Shown: in pieces, positions 52,560 to 64,000 of the stretch
Position numbering within the stretch: position 1 is the stretch's first letter
How the letters are laid out: every line of letters starts with the position of its first letter
Source: Aristolochia californica
Lineage: Eukaryota; Streptophyta; Magnoliopsida; Piperales; Aristolochiaceae
Assembly (NCBI GenBank): GCA_029961685.1
Contig: JARWKL010000009.1
Span: 20,083,237-20,147,236, forward strand
Direction: 5' to 3'
DNA: 64,000 nt
The notes under the pieces: model-generated
Database searches by the model: none
What the model saw: only the letters and a program-made list of their open reading frames with translations
What the model was told of the DNA's origin: nothing
Position numbers and translations under genes: made by a program

Positions 52560-53800
52560 ACGCCCCAAATGAACACAAAAGTTTTGTCATCTAAGTTTGG
52601 GAAATTCCACTAGTTCAACAACCCCAAAATATAGGAATTTGATAAGAAGGAGATTTTTCTACAAATGCTTCAAAAAATGGATATTCATGCTTGAAACATG
52701 TTAAAGATGCAAATGACCTATGGATCCAAACCTTTTAAAGAGAATAAAAAGTTGCCCAATAAATTCTCAAGTGAATGTGCAGTGGGATATTTAACCGAGT
52801 CAAACAAGCCATTATTTTGCCCATTTACAAAAAGCTGACCTAACGATCATTGATGATTGTAAACTGATTTATCATGCGTAATGGACCATATTTTTGTAAG
52901 GAATGACTTTAGGGTTGGGATTCAATACTCAGTTAAAATTCCCTCGCCTCCCCTTTCCCGGACGATTGCAAAACCCAATATATAAAAACTAAAAAGAGGT
53001 TTAAATCCCTACAAATTACAAAAACGTTTCGGAAATAACTCTCTCTATAATTTTCCATTGTGCATTTCCATTTTAGATGTATACTTTTTTCTCAAATCAA
53101 ACTTGAGTTTTCACTTTTCCCTTCATCTCGTAGATAAAAAAGAGAATAGATGACAACGAAATGAAAATTTTAGAATTTGTGTATGGAAAAAATTTAAAGC
53201 AATGACAAAAGTAAGTAAAGAAAATTTATTCACACAAGACAAATGAACACAAAAGTTTTGCCATCCAAGTTTTGGAAATTCCACTAGTACAACAACCCCA
53301 ACAACTTGGAATTTGATAAGAAAGAGATATTTCTACACTTGCTTAAAAAAATGGATATGCATGCTTGAAAAATGTAAATATGCAAATGACCTATGGGTCC
53401 AAACCTTTTAAAGAGAATAAAAAATTTCTCATTAAATTCTTAAGTGAACGTGATGTTGGATTTTTAACCGAGTCAAACAAGTCATTATTTTGCCCATTTA
53501 AAAAAAGCTGACCTAACGATCATTGATGGTTGTAAAGTGATTTATCATGCACAACGGGCAATATTTTTGTAAGGAATGACTTTTTGGTTGGGATTCAATA
53601 CTCAGTTAAAATTACCTCGCCTCCCCTTTTCCCGACGATTGCAAAACCTGATATATAAAAACTAAAAAGAGGTCTAAATCTCTAAAAATTACAAAAACGT
53701 TTTGGAAATACATCTCTCTATATTTGTGCGTTGTGCATTTCCATTTTAGATGTATACATTTTTTCTTAAATCAAAACTTGAGTGTTCACTTTTCCCTTCA
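52560..53800 (-). repeat. 5-unit echo, copy 2 (matches ~49190-50430)
   Basis: This is the partner of the block about 3367 bp earlier, with the same ordered set of variants and only scattered differences. It lies between the two copies of the 6-unit echo, so different segments were copied with different spans in the same region. Confidence 0.75.
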
Positions 53801-54141
53801 CCTCGTAGAAAAAAAAGAGAATAGATGACAAGGAAATGAAAACTTTAGAGTTTGTGTATGTATAAAATTAAAACCAATAAAAAAAGTAAGTAAAATTTAT
53901 TCTCACACCAAAAAAGAACACAAAAGTTTTGACATCCAAGTTTGCCGAATTCCACTAGTTCAACAACCCCAATAGATTGGAATTTGATAAGAAAGAGTTT
54001 TTTCTTCACATGCTTTAAAAAATGGATATGCATGCTTGAAACATGTTAAAGATGGAAATGACCTATGGATCCAAACCTTTTAAAGAGAATAACAAACCGC
54101 TCATTGAATTCTCAAGTGAACGTGCTGTGGGATATTTAACC

Positions 54142-55457
54142 GAGCCAAACAAGCCATTATTTTTGCCATTTACAAAAAGCTGACCTAACGACCATTGATG
54201 ATTGTAAACAGATTTATCATGCGTAACAGGCCATATTTTTGTAAGGAATGACTTTTGGGTTAGGATTCAACACTCAGTTAAAATTCCCTCGCCTCCCCTT
54301 TCCCGGACGATTGCAAAACCCGATATATAAAAACTTAAAAGAGGTTTAAATCCCTAAAAATTACAGAAACGTTTTGGAAATAACTCTCTCTATAATTTTC
54401 CATTGTGCATTTCCATTTTAGATGTACACTTTTTTCTCAAATCAAAACTTGGGTTTTCACTTTTCCCTTCAACTCGTAGACAAAAAAGAGAATAGATGAC
54501 AATGAAATAAAAATTTTAGAGTTTGTGTATGGAAAAAATTTAAAGCAATGACAAAAGTAAATAAAGAAAATTTATTCACAAACCACAAATGAACACAAAA
54601 GTTTTGTCATCCAAGTTTGGCAAATTCCACTAGTACAACAACCCGAATAGCTTGGAATTTTATAAGAAAGAGATATTTCTACACATGCTTTAAAAAATGG
54701 ATATGCATGCTTGAAAAATGTAGATATGCAAATGACCTTTGGATCCAAACCTTTGAAAGAGAATAAAAAATTGCTCATTAAATTCTCAAGTCAAACAAGC
54801 CAGTTTTTTGCCCATTTAAAAAAAGCTGACCTAACGATCATTGATGGTCGTAAAGTGATTTATCATGCGTAACGGGCCATATTTTTGTAAAGAATGACTT
54901 TTGGGTTGGGATTCAACACTCAGTTAAAATTCCCTCGCCTCCCCTTTTCCTGACGATTGAAAAACCTTATATATAGAAACTAAAAAGAGGTTTAAATCCC
55001 TAAAAACTACAGAAACGTTTTGGAAATATCTCTCTCTATATTTGTGCATTGTGCATTTCCATTTTAGATGTATACATTTTTCTTAAATAAAAACTTGAGT
55101 GTTCACTTTTCCCTTCATCTCCTCGAAAAAAAAGAGAACAGATGACAACAAAATGAAAATTTTAGAGTTTGTGTATGCAAAAAATTTAAAGCAACAACAA
55201 ACGTAAGTAAAATTTATTGTCACACCAGAAATGAACACAAAAGTTTTGTCATCCAAGTTTGCAAATTCCACTAGTTCAACAACCCCAATGGATTGGAATT
55301 TGCTAAGAAAGAGATTTTTCTACACTTGCTTTAAAAAATGGATATGCATGCTTGAAACATATTAAAGATGCAAATGACCTATGGATCCAAACCTTTTAAA
55401 GAGAATAACAAACCGCTCATTGAATTCTGAAGTGAACGTGGGGTGGGATATTTAACC
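54142..55457 (-). repeat. Unit pair with a 28-bp deletion at the landmark
   Basis: At about 54788-54793 the text goes from ATTCTCAAG straight to TCAAACAAGCC, losing the GTGCGGTGGGATATTTAACC stretch. AAG and AG ends before TCAAAC give short homology for the join. The interval to the next landmark is 1316 bp, two units less 28 bp. Confidence 0.85.
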
Positions 55458-55466
55458 GAGTCAAAC

Positions 55467-56207
55467 AAGCCATTATTTTGCCCATTTAAAAAAAGCTGAC
55501 CTAACGATCATTGATGGTTGTATAGTGATTTATCATGCGTAACGGGCCATATTTTTGTAAGGAATGAATTTTTGGTTGGGATTCGACACTGAGTTGAAAT
55601 TCCCTCGCCTCCCTTTTTCCCCACAATTGCAAAACCTGATATATAAAAACCAAAAAGAGGTTTAAATCCCTAAAAATTACAGAAACGTTTTGGAAATATC
55701 TCTCTCTATATTTGTGCATTGTCGATTTCAATTTTAGATGTATACATTTTTCTCAAATCAAAACTTGAGTTTTCCCTTTTCCCTTCATCTCGAAGAAAAA
55801 AAAGAGAATAGATGACAACGAAATGAATATTTTAGAGTTTGTGTATGGAAAACATTTAAAGCAATAACAAACGTAAGTAAAATTTATTCACACACCACAA
55901 ATGAACACAACAGTTTTGTCTTCTAACTTTCGGAAATACCACTAGTTCAACAACCCCAATAGATTCGAATTTGATTAGAAAGAGATTTTTCTACACATGC
56001 TTTAAAAAATGGATATGCATGCTTGAAATATGTTAAAGATTCAAATGACCTATGGATCCAAACCTTTTAAAGATAATAAAAAGTTGCTCATTAAATTCTC
56101 AAGTGAACATGCGGCGGGATATTTAACCGAGTCAAACAAGCCATTATTTTGCCTCTTTACAAAAAGCTGACCTAACAATCATTAATGATTGTAAGCTGAT
56201 TTATCAT
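55467..56207 (-). repeat. 6-unit echo, copy 2 (matches ~51460-52200)
   Basis: Partner of the block 4007 bp earlier, nearly identical over about 740 bp by eye. It starts just downstream of a unit with a deletion (54788) and ends before landmark-normal units resume. Confidence 0.8.
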
Positions 56208-59200
56208 GCGTAACGGGCCATATTTTTGTAAGGAATGTCTTTTGGGTTGCGATTCAACACTCAGTTAAAATTCCCTCGCCTCCCCTTTTCCCGATGATTG
56301 CGACACCTGATATATAAAAACTAGAAAGAGGTTTAAATCCCTAAAAATTATAGAAACGTTTTGGAAATATCTCTCTCTATAATTTTCCATTGTGCATCTC
56401 CATTTTAGATGTATACTTTTTTCTCAAATCAAAACTTGAGTTTTCACTTTTCCCTTCATCTCGTAGACAAAAAAGAGAATAGATGATAACGAAATGAAAT
56501 TTTAGAGTTTGTGTATGGAAAATATTTAAAGCAATGACAAAAGTAAGTAAAGAAAATTTATTCACACACCAAGAAAGAACACAAAAGTTTTGTCATCCAA
56601 GTTTGGGGAATTCCACTAGTACAACAACCCCATTAGCTTGGAATTTTTTAAGAAAGAGTTATTTTTACACGTGCTTTAAAAAATGGATATGCATGCTTGA
56701 AACATGTTAAATATGCAAATGACCTATGGATCCAAATCTTTTAAAGAGAATAAAAAATTGCTCATTAAATTCTCAAGTGAACGTGCGGTGGGATATTTAA
56801 CCGAGTCAAACATGCCATTATTTTGCCCATTTAAAAAAAGTTGACCTATCAATCATTGATTGTTTTAAACTGATTTATCATGCGTAATGGGCCATATTTT
56901 TGTAAGGAATGACTTTTGGGTTGGGATTCAACACTCAGTAAAAATTCCCTCGCTTCCCCATTTCCCGACGATTGCAAAACCTGATATATAAAAACTAAAA
57001 AGAGGTTTAAATCCCTAAAAATTACCGAAACGTTTTGGAAATATCTCTCTCTATATTTGGGCATTGTGCATTTCCATTTTATATGTATACATTTTTCTTA
57101 TATCAAAACATGAGTTTTCACTTTTCCCTTCATCTCGTACAAAAAAAAAGAGAATAGATCACAACGAAATGAAAATTTTAGACTTTGTGTATGGAAAAAA
57201 TTTAAAGCAATAACAAACGGAAGTAAAATTTATTCTCACACCAAAAATAAACACAAAAGTTTTGTCATCCAAGTTTGGGAAATTCCACTAGTTCAACAAC
57301 CCCAGTAGATTGGAATTTGACAAGAAAGAGATTTTTCTACACATGCTTTAAAAAATGGATTTGCATGCTTGAAACATGTTAAATATGCAAATTACCTATG
57401 GTTCCAAACCATTTGAAGAGAATAAAAAATTGCTCATTAAATTCTCAAGTAAACGTGCGGAGGGATATTTAACCGAGTCAAACAAGCCATTATTTTGCCC
57501 ATTTACAAAAAGCTGACCTAACGATCATGAATGATTGTAAAGTGATTTATCATGCGTAACGAGCCATATTTTTGTAAGGAATGTATTTTGGGTTGGGATT
57601 CAACACTCGATTAAAATTCCCTCGCCTCCCCTTTTCCCTACGATTGCAAAACCTTATATATAAAAACTAAAAAGAGGTCTAAATCCCTAAAAAGTACAGA
57701 AACTTTTTGGAAATATCTCACTCTATATTTGTGCATTGTGCATTTATATTTTAGATGTATACATTTTTCTTAAATCAAAACTTGAGTTTTCACTTTTCCG
57801 TTCATCTTGTAGAATAAAAGAGAATAGATGACAACGAAATGAAAATTTTAGAGTTTGTGCCTTGAAAAAAATTAAAGCAATAACAAACGTAAGTAAAATT
57901 TATTCACACACCAAAAATGAACACTAAAGTTTTGTCATCCAAGTTTGGGAAATTCCACTAGTTCTACAACCCCAATAGATTGGAATTTGATAAGAAAGAG
58001 ATTTTTCTACAAATGCTTTAAAAAAAGGATATGCATGCTTGAAACATGTTAAAGATGCAAATGACCTATGGATCCAAACCTTTTAAAGAGAATAAAAAGT
58101 TGTCATTAAATTCTCAAGTGAACGTGCGGTGGGATATTTAACCGAGTCAAACAAGTCATTATTTTGCCCAATTACAAAAAGCTGACCTAACGATCATTGA
58201 TGATTGTAAACTGATTTATCATGCTAACGAGCCATATTTTTGTAAGGAATATCTTTTGGGTTGAGATTCAACACTCGGTTAAAATTCCCTCGCCTCCCCT
58301 TTTCCCGACGATTGCAAAACCTTATATATAAAAACTAAAAAGAGGTTTAAATCCCTAAAAATTACAGAAACTTTTTAAAAATATCTCACTCTATATTTGT
58401 GAATTGTGCATTTCCATTTTAGATGTATACATTTTTCTTAAATCAAAACTTGAGTTTTCACTTTTCCGTTCATCTTGTAGAAAAAAAGAGAATAGATGAC
58501 AACGAAATGAAAATTTTAGAGTTTGTGCCTTGAAAAAAATTAAAGCAATAACAAACGTAAGTAAAATTTATTCACACACCACAAATGAACACAAAAGTTT
58601 TGTCATCCAAGTTTGGAAAATTCCACTAGTTCAACAACCCCAAGAGATTGGAATTTGATAAGAAAGAGATTTTTCTACACATGCTTTAAAAAATAGATAT
58701 GCATGCTTCAAACATGTTAAAGATGCATTTACCTATGGATCCAAACCTTTTAAAGACAATAAAAAGTTGCTCATTAAATTCTCAAGTGAACGTGCGGTGG
58801 GATATTTAATCGAGTCAAACAAGCCATTATTTTGCCCATTTACAAAAAGCTGACCTAACAATCATTGATGATTGTAAAGTGATTTATCATGCGTATCAGG
58901 CCATATTTTTGTAAGGAATGACTTTTGGGTTGGGATTCAATACTCAGTTAAAATTTCCTCGCCTGTCCTTTTCCCGACGATTGCAAAACCTGATATATAA
59001 AAACTAAAAAGAGGTTTTAAAATCCCCAAAAATTATAGGAACTTTTTGGAAATATCGCTCTCTGTATTTGAGCATTGTGCATTTCCATTTTAGATGTATA
59101 CATTTTTCTTAAATCAAAACTTGAGTTTTCACTTTTCCGTTCTTCTCGTAGATAAAAAAGAGAATAGATGACAACGAAATGAAAATTTTAGACTTTGTGT

Positions 59201-59420
59201 ATGGAAAAAATTTAAAGCAATAACAAACGTAAGTAAATAAAATTTATTCACACACCACAAATGAACACAAAAGTTTTGTCATCAAAGTTTTGGAAATTCC
59301 ACTAGATCAACAATGCCAATAGATTGGAATTTTATAAGAAAGAGATTTTTCTACACATGCTTTAAAAAATGGATATGCATGCTTGAAAGATGTTAAAGAT
59401 GCAAATGACCTATGGATCGA
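56208..59420 (-). repeat. Arm 2, X-rich block before the recent duplication
   Basis: One Y unit at about 56.5 kb is followed by X units at about 57.2, 57.9, 58.55 and 59.2 kb. Adjacent units at about 57861 and 58530 share GTGCCTTGAAAAAAATTAAA, which again suggests a one-unit duplication. Spacing falls to 668-672 bp. No gene seen. Confidence 0.75.
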
Positions 59421-62247
59421 AATCTTGTAAAGAGAATAACAAACCGCTCATTGAATTCTCAAGTGAACGTGCAGTGGGATATTTAACCGAGTCAAACAAA
59501 GCCATTATTTTGCCCATTTACAAAAAGTTGACCCAACGATCATTGATGATTGTAAAGTGATTTATCATGCGTAACAGGCCATATTTTTGTAAGGAATGAC
59601 TTTTTGGTTGGGATTCAACAATCAGTTAAAATTCCCTCAGCTCCCCTTTTCCCTACGATTGCAAAACCTGATATATAAAAACTAAAAATAGGTTTAAATC
59701 CCTAAAAATTACAGAAACGTTTTGGAAATATCTCTCTCTATATTTGTGCATTGTGCATTTCCATTTTAGATGTATACATTTTTATTAAATCAAAACTTGA
59801 GTTTTCACTTTTCCCTTCATCTCGTAGAAAAAAAAGAGAATAGATGACAACGAAATGAAAATTTTAGAGTTTGTGTATGGAAAAAATTTAAAGCAATAAA
59901 AAACGTAAGTAAAGATAATTTATTCACACACCACAAATGAACACAAAAGTTTTGTCATCCATGTTTGGGAAATTCCACTAGTCCAACTCCAATAGCTTGG
60001 AATTTGATAAGAAAGAGATATTTCTACAGATGCTTTAAAAAATTGATATGCATGCTTCAAATATGTTAAAGGTGCAAAAGACCTATGGATACAAACCTTT
60101 TAAAGAGAATAAAAAATTCCTCATTAAATTCTCAAGTGAACGTGCGGTGGGATATTTAACCAAGTCAAACAAGCCATTATTTTGCCCATTTACAAAAAGC
60201 TGACCTAACGATCATTGATGATTGTAAAGTGATTTAACATGCGTAACTGGCCATATTTTTGTTAGGAATGACTTTGGGGTTCGGATTCAAAACCCAGTTA
60301 AAATTCCCTTGCCTGTCCTTTTCCCGACGATTGCAAAACCTGATATATAAAAACTAAAAAGAGGTTTAAATCCCCAAAAATTACAGAAACTTTTTGGAAT
60401 TATCTCTCCCTATATTTTTGCATTGTGCATTTCCATTTTAGATGTATACATTTTTCTTAAATGAAAACTTGAGTTTTCACTGTTCCCTTCATCTCGTAGA
60501 CAAAAAAGAGAATAGATGACTACGAAATGAAAATTTTAGACTTTGTGTATGCAAAATAATTTAAAGCAATAACAAACGTAAGTAAAGAAAATTTATTCAC
60601 ACACCACAAATGAACACAAAAGTTTTTTCATCCAAATTTGGGAAATTCCACTAGATCAATAACCCCAATAGATTGGAATTTGATAAGAAATAGATTTTTC
60701 TACACATGCTTTAAAAAATGGATATGCATGCTTGAAACATGTTAAAGATGCAAATGACCTATGGATCCAAATCTTTTAAAGAGAATAACAAACCGCTCAT
60801 TGAATTCTCAAGTGAACGTGCAGTGGGATATTTAACCGAGTCAAACAAAGCCATTATTTTGCCCATTTACAAAAAATTGACCCAACGATCATTGATGATT
60901 GTAAAGTGATTTATCATGCGTAACAGGCCATATTTTTGTAAGGAATGACTTTTTGGTTGGGATTCAACAATCAGTTAAAATTCCCTCAGCTCCCCTTTTC
61001 CCTACGATTGCAAAACCTGATATATAAAAACTAAAAATAGGTTTAAATCCCTAAAAATTACAGAAACGTTTTGGAAATATCTCTCTCTATATTTGTGCAT
61101 TGTGCATTTCCATTTTAGATGTATACATTTTTATTAAATCAAAACTTGAGTTTTCACTTTTCCCTTCATCTCGTAGAAAAAAAAGAGAATAGATGACAAC
61201 GAAATGAAAATTTTAGAGTTTGTGTATGGAAAAAATTTAAAGCAATAAAAAACGTAAGTAAAGATAATTTATTCACACACCACAAATGAACACAAAAGTT
61301 TTGTCATCCATGTTTGGGAAATTCCACTAGTACAACAACTCCAATAGCTTGGAATTTGATAAGAAAGAGATATTTCTACAGATGCTTTAAAAAATTGATA
61401 TGCATGCTTCAAATATGTTAAAGGTGCAAAAGACCTATGGATACAAACCTTTTAAAGAGAATAAAAAATTCCTCATTAAATTCTCAAGTGAACGTGCGGT
61501 GGGATATTTAACCAAGTCAAACAAGCCATTATTTTGCCCATTTACAAAAAGCTGACCTAACGATCATTGATGATTGTAAAGTGATTTAACATGCGTAACT
61601 GGCCATATTTTTGTTAGGAATGACTTTGGGGTTCGGATTCAAAACCCAGTTAAAATTCCCTTGCCTGTCCTTTTCCCGACGATTGCAAAACCTGATATAT
61701 AAAAACTAAAAAGAGGTTTAAATCCCCAAAAATTACAGAAACTTTTTGGAATTATCTCTCCCTATATTTTTGCATTGTGCATTTCCATTTTAGATGTATA
61801 CATTTTTCTTAAATGAAAACTTGAGTTTTCACTGTTCCCTTCATCTCGTAGACAAAAAAGAGAATAGATGACTACGAAATGAAAATTTTAGACTTTGTGT
61901 ATGCAAAATAATTTAAAGCAATAACAAACGTAAGTAAAGAAAATTTATTCACACACCACAAATGAACACAAAAGTTTTTTCATCCAAATTTGGGAAATTC
62001 CACTAGATCAGTAACCCCAATAGATTGGAATTTGATAAGAAATAGATTTTTCTACACATGCTTTAAAAAATGGATATGCATGCTTGAAACATGTTAAAGA
62101 TGCAAATGACCTATGGATCCAAATCTTTTAAAGAGAATAACAAACCGCTCATTGAATTCTCAAGTGAACGTGCAGTAGGATATTTAACCGAGTCAAACAA
62201 AGCCATTATTTTGCCCATTTACAAAAAGTTGACCCAACGATCATTGA
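59421..62247 (-). repeat. Recent two-unit tandem duplication (~1.35 kb, ~2.1 copies)
   Basis: From about 59421 the sequence repeats about 1349-1352 bp later with only a handful of differences, and the match runs on to about 62247. Examples are GTTGACCC versus ATTGACCC (59528, 60877), a 3-bp gap at CTAGTCCAACTCC versus CTAGTACAACAACTCC (about 59978, 61328), and GCAGTGGG versus GCAGTAGG (60820, 62172). Before 59421 and after 62247 the copies diverge. This is far closer than other neighbouring units, so the event is recent. Confidence 0.88.
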
Positions 62248-64000
62248 TGAATATAAAGTGATTTATCATGCGTAACGGGCCATATTTTTGTAAGGAATGA
62301 CTTTTGGGTTGGGATTCAAGACTCAGTTAAAATCCCCTCGCCTCCCCTTTTCCCGACGATTGCAAAACCTAACATATAAACACTAAAAAAAGGTTTAAAT
62401 CCCTAAAAATTACAGAAACTTTTTGGGAATATCTTTTTCTATAATTTTGCATTGTGCATTTCCATTTCAGATCTATACTTTTTTCTTAAATCAAAACTTT
62501 AGTTTTCACTTTTCCCTTCATCTCATAGACAAAACAGAGAATAAATGACAACGAAAAGAAAATTTTAGAGTTTGTGTATGGAAAAAATTTAAAGCAATAA
62601 AAAACGTAAGTAAAGAAAATTTATTCACACACTGTGAACACAAAAGTTTTGTTATCCAAGTTTGAGAAATTCCACTAGTACAACAACCCCAATAGTTTGC
62701 AATTTGATAAGAAAGATATATATCTACACATGCTTTAAAAAATGGATATGCATGCTTGAAACATGTTAAAGATGCAAATGACCTATGGATCCAAACCTTT
62801 TAAAGAGAATAAAAAATTGCTCATTAAATTCTCAAGTGAGCGTGCGGTGGGATATTTAATCGAGTCAAACAAGCCATTATTTTGATCATTTACATAAAGC
62901 TGACCTAACGATCGTTGATGATTGTAAAGTGATTTATCATGTGTAACGAGACATATTTTTTGTATGGAATGACTTTTGGGTTGGAATTCAACACTCAGTT
63001 AAAATTCCCTCGCCTCCCTTTTCCCGACGATTGCAAAACCTGATATATAAAAACTAAAAATAGGTTTAAATCCCTAAAAATTACAGAAACTTTTTTGAAA
63101 TATCTCTCTCTATATTTTTGCATTGTGCATTTCAATTTTAGATGGATACATTTTTCTTAATTCAAAACTTGAGGTTTCACTTTTCCCTTCATCTCTAGAA
63201 AAAAAGAGAATTGATGACAACGAAATGAAAATTTTAGACTTTGTGTATGGAAAAAATTTAAAGCAATAACAAATGTAAGTAAATAAAATTTATTCACACA
63301 ACACAAATGAATTCAAAAGTTTTGTTATCCTTGTTTGGGAAATTCCACTAGATCAACAACCCCAATGGATTGGAATTTGATAAGAAAGAGATTTTTCTAC
63401 ACATACTTTAAAAAATGGATATGCATGCTTGAAACATGTTAAAGATGCAAATGACCTATGGAAACAAACCTTTTAAAGAGAATAACAAACCAATCAAAGT
63501 ATTCTCAAGTGAACATGCGGTGGAATATTAACTCGAGTGAAACAAGCCATTATTTTGCCCATTTACAAAAAGCTGACCTAACGATCATTGATGATTGTAA
63601 AGTGATTTATCATGCGTAACTGGCCATATTTTTGTAAGGAATGACTTTGGGGTTCGGATTCAACACTCAGTTAAAATTCCCTCGCCTGTCCTTTTCCCGA
63701 CGATTGCAAAACCTGATATATAAAAACTAAAAAGAGGTTTAAATCCCCAAAAATTACAGAAACTTTTTGGAAATATCTCTCTCTATATTTTTGCATTGTG
63801 CATTTCCATTTTAGATGTATACATTTTTCTTAAATGAAAACTTGAGTTTTCACTGTTCCCTTCATCTCGTAGACAAAAAAGAGAATAGGTGACTACGAAA
63901 TGAAAATTTTAGACTTTGTGTATGCAAACAATTTAACGCAATAACAAACGTAAGTAAAGAAAATTTATTCACACACCACAAATGAACACAAAAGTTTTTT
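62248..64000 (-). repeat. Arm 2, last block, array continues past the window
   Basis: Units at landmarks 62862 and 63535 are followed by a partial. The final part (about 63600-64000) shares TAACTGGCCATATTTTTG, CTTTGGGGTTCGGATTC, CACTGTTCCC and GACTACGAAATG with the second unit of the recent duplication (about 60.25-60.6 kb and 61.6-61.9 kb), three units on from the nearer copy. Nothing suggests the array ends here. Confidence 0.8.

Larger units (their letters stand above)
1..64000. repeat. Satellite DNA array, ~675-bp monomer, fills the window
   Basis: The landmark TGACTCGGGTAAATATCCC, or its reverse complement, recurs about every 675 bp from the first base to the last, and the sequence between landmarks aligns unit to unit throughout. 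No stretch above a few tens of bases falls outside the repeat. The unit is AT-rich with one G-rich tract. Most units differ by point changes and 1-5 bp indels. A long monomer, perfect head-to-tail continuity, higher-order blocks and absence of genes are what is known of eukaryotic satellites in heterochromatin. Family and species are not identified. A centromeric role is possible but not shown by sequence alone. Confidence 0.97.
35670..64000 (-). repeat. Arm 2: ~42 satellite monomers in inverted orientation
   Basis: The same monomer is read as its reverse complement. Positions of the GAGTCA landmark (or its variant): 36010, 36681, 37357, 38032, 38703, 39374, 40050, lost near 40700, 41361, 42036, 42707, 43377, 44049, 44720, 45394, 46065, 46734, 47405, 48080, 48756, 49429, 50102, 50778, 51451, 52122, 52797, 53470, 54142, lost near 54788, 55458, 56129, 56803, 57475, 58144, 58812, 59489, 60162, 60838, 61514, 62190, 62862, 63535. 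Spacing is 668-677 bp. Two subfamilies are visible on the + strand. X has ACAAACGTAAGTAAAATTT and tends to CCCCAATAGATTGG. Y has ACAAAAGTAAGTAAAGAAAA and tends to CCCCAATAGCTTGG. The extra GAAA in Y accounts for most of the 671 versus 675/676 difference. Confidence 0.95.

Noticed and set aside
1..64000. CRISPR-like regular repetition
   Set aside because: The period is about 675 bp, the whole unit repeats, and there are no unique spacers or cas genes.
1..64000. tRNA, rRNA or snRNA genes
   Set aside because: No cloverleaf, A/B box pair or conserved rRNA segment was recognised. All sequence is explained by the monomer.

Overview
The whole 64 kb window is one satellite DNA array. I find no gene, rRNA, tRNA, CRISPR array or intact mobile element. 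An AT-rich unit of about 671-677 bp is repeated head to tail roughly 95 times, with no unrelated sequence between units. This points to eukaryotic heterochromatin (pericentromere, subtelomere, knob or B-chromosome type). Satellites of this length and size are common in plants and some animals, but the sequence does not name a species and I could not match the family to a known one.

Layout. Arm 1 (1-35669) holds 53 whole or internally deleted units plus a 121-bp stub, all in one orientation. At 35669/35670 the polarity flips inside a monomer, with a 3-bp CAT overlap and no spacer. Arm 2 (35670-64000) holds about 42 units in the opposite orientation. The arms are not mirror copies. They carry different subfamilies, with different diagnostic indels and mostly 676-bp units in arm 1 against a mix of about 671 and 675/676 in arm 2. 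The junction therefore joins two separately evolved sub-arrays.

Higher-order structure. Many blocks repeat at multiples of the monomer. Arm 1 has a 4-monomer order (A-B-C-D, about 2.7 kb) through 16.7-31.5 kb, plus 2-, 5- and 6-monomer echoes at 7.9-14 kb. Arm 2 has a 4-monomer order (X-X-Y-Y, 2693 bp) from the junction to about 43.7 kb, a 5-monomer echo (about 3.37 kb), a 6-monomer echo (about 4.0 kb), and a very recent 2-monomer tandem duplication (about 1.35 kb) at 59.4-62.2 kb. Odd units include three with large internal deletions or lost segments, two small landmark deletions, a 17-bp tandem duplication, and two B-type units in which a GGGG has grown to 27 G and to 33 G + T + 7 G.

Within the monomer the notable elements are a G-rich purine tract on one strand, two short dyads each with a CA spacer, an AATAAA, GGATCC and ACTAGT sites, and CpG sites that recur as TG or CA. 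A 63-codon open frame recurs in about 23 arm-1 units, but it begins at TTG, has no in-frame ATG, and is broken in arm 2, so I do not call it a gene. All coordinates and identities were read by eye; boundaries marked approximate may be off by some tens of bases.
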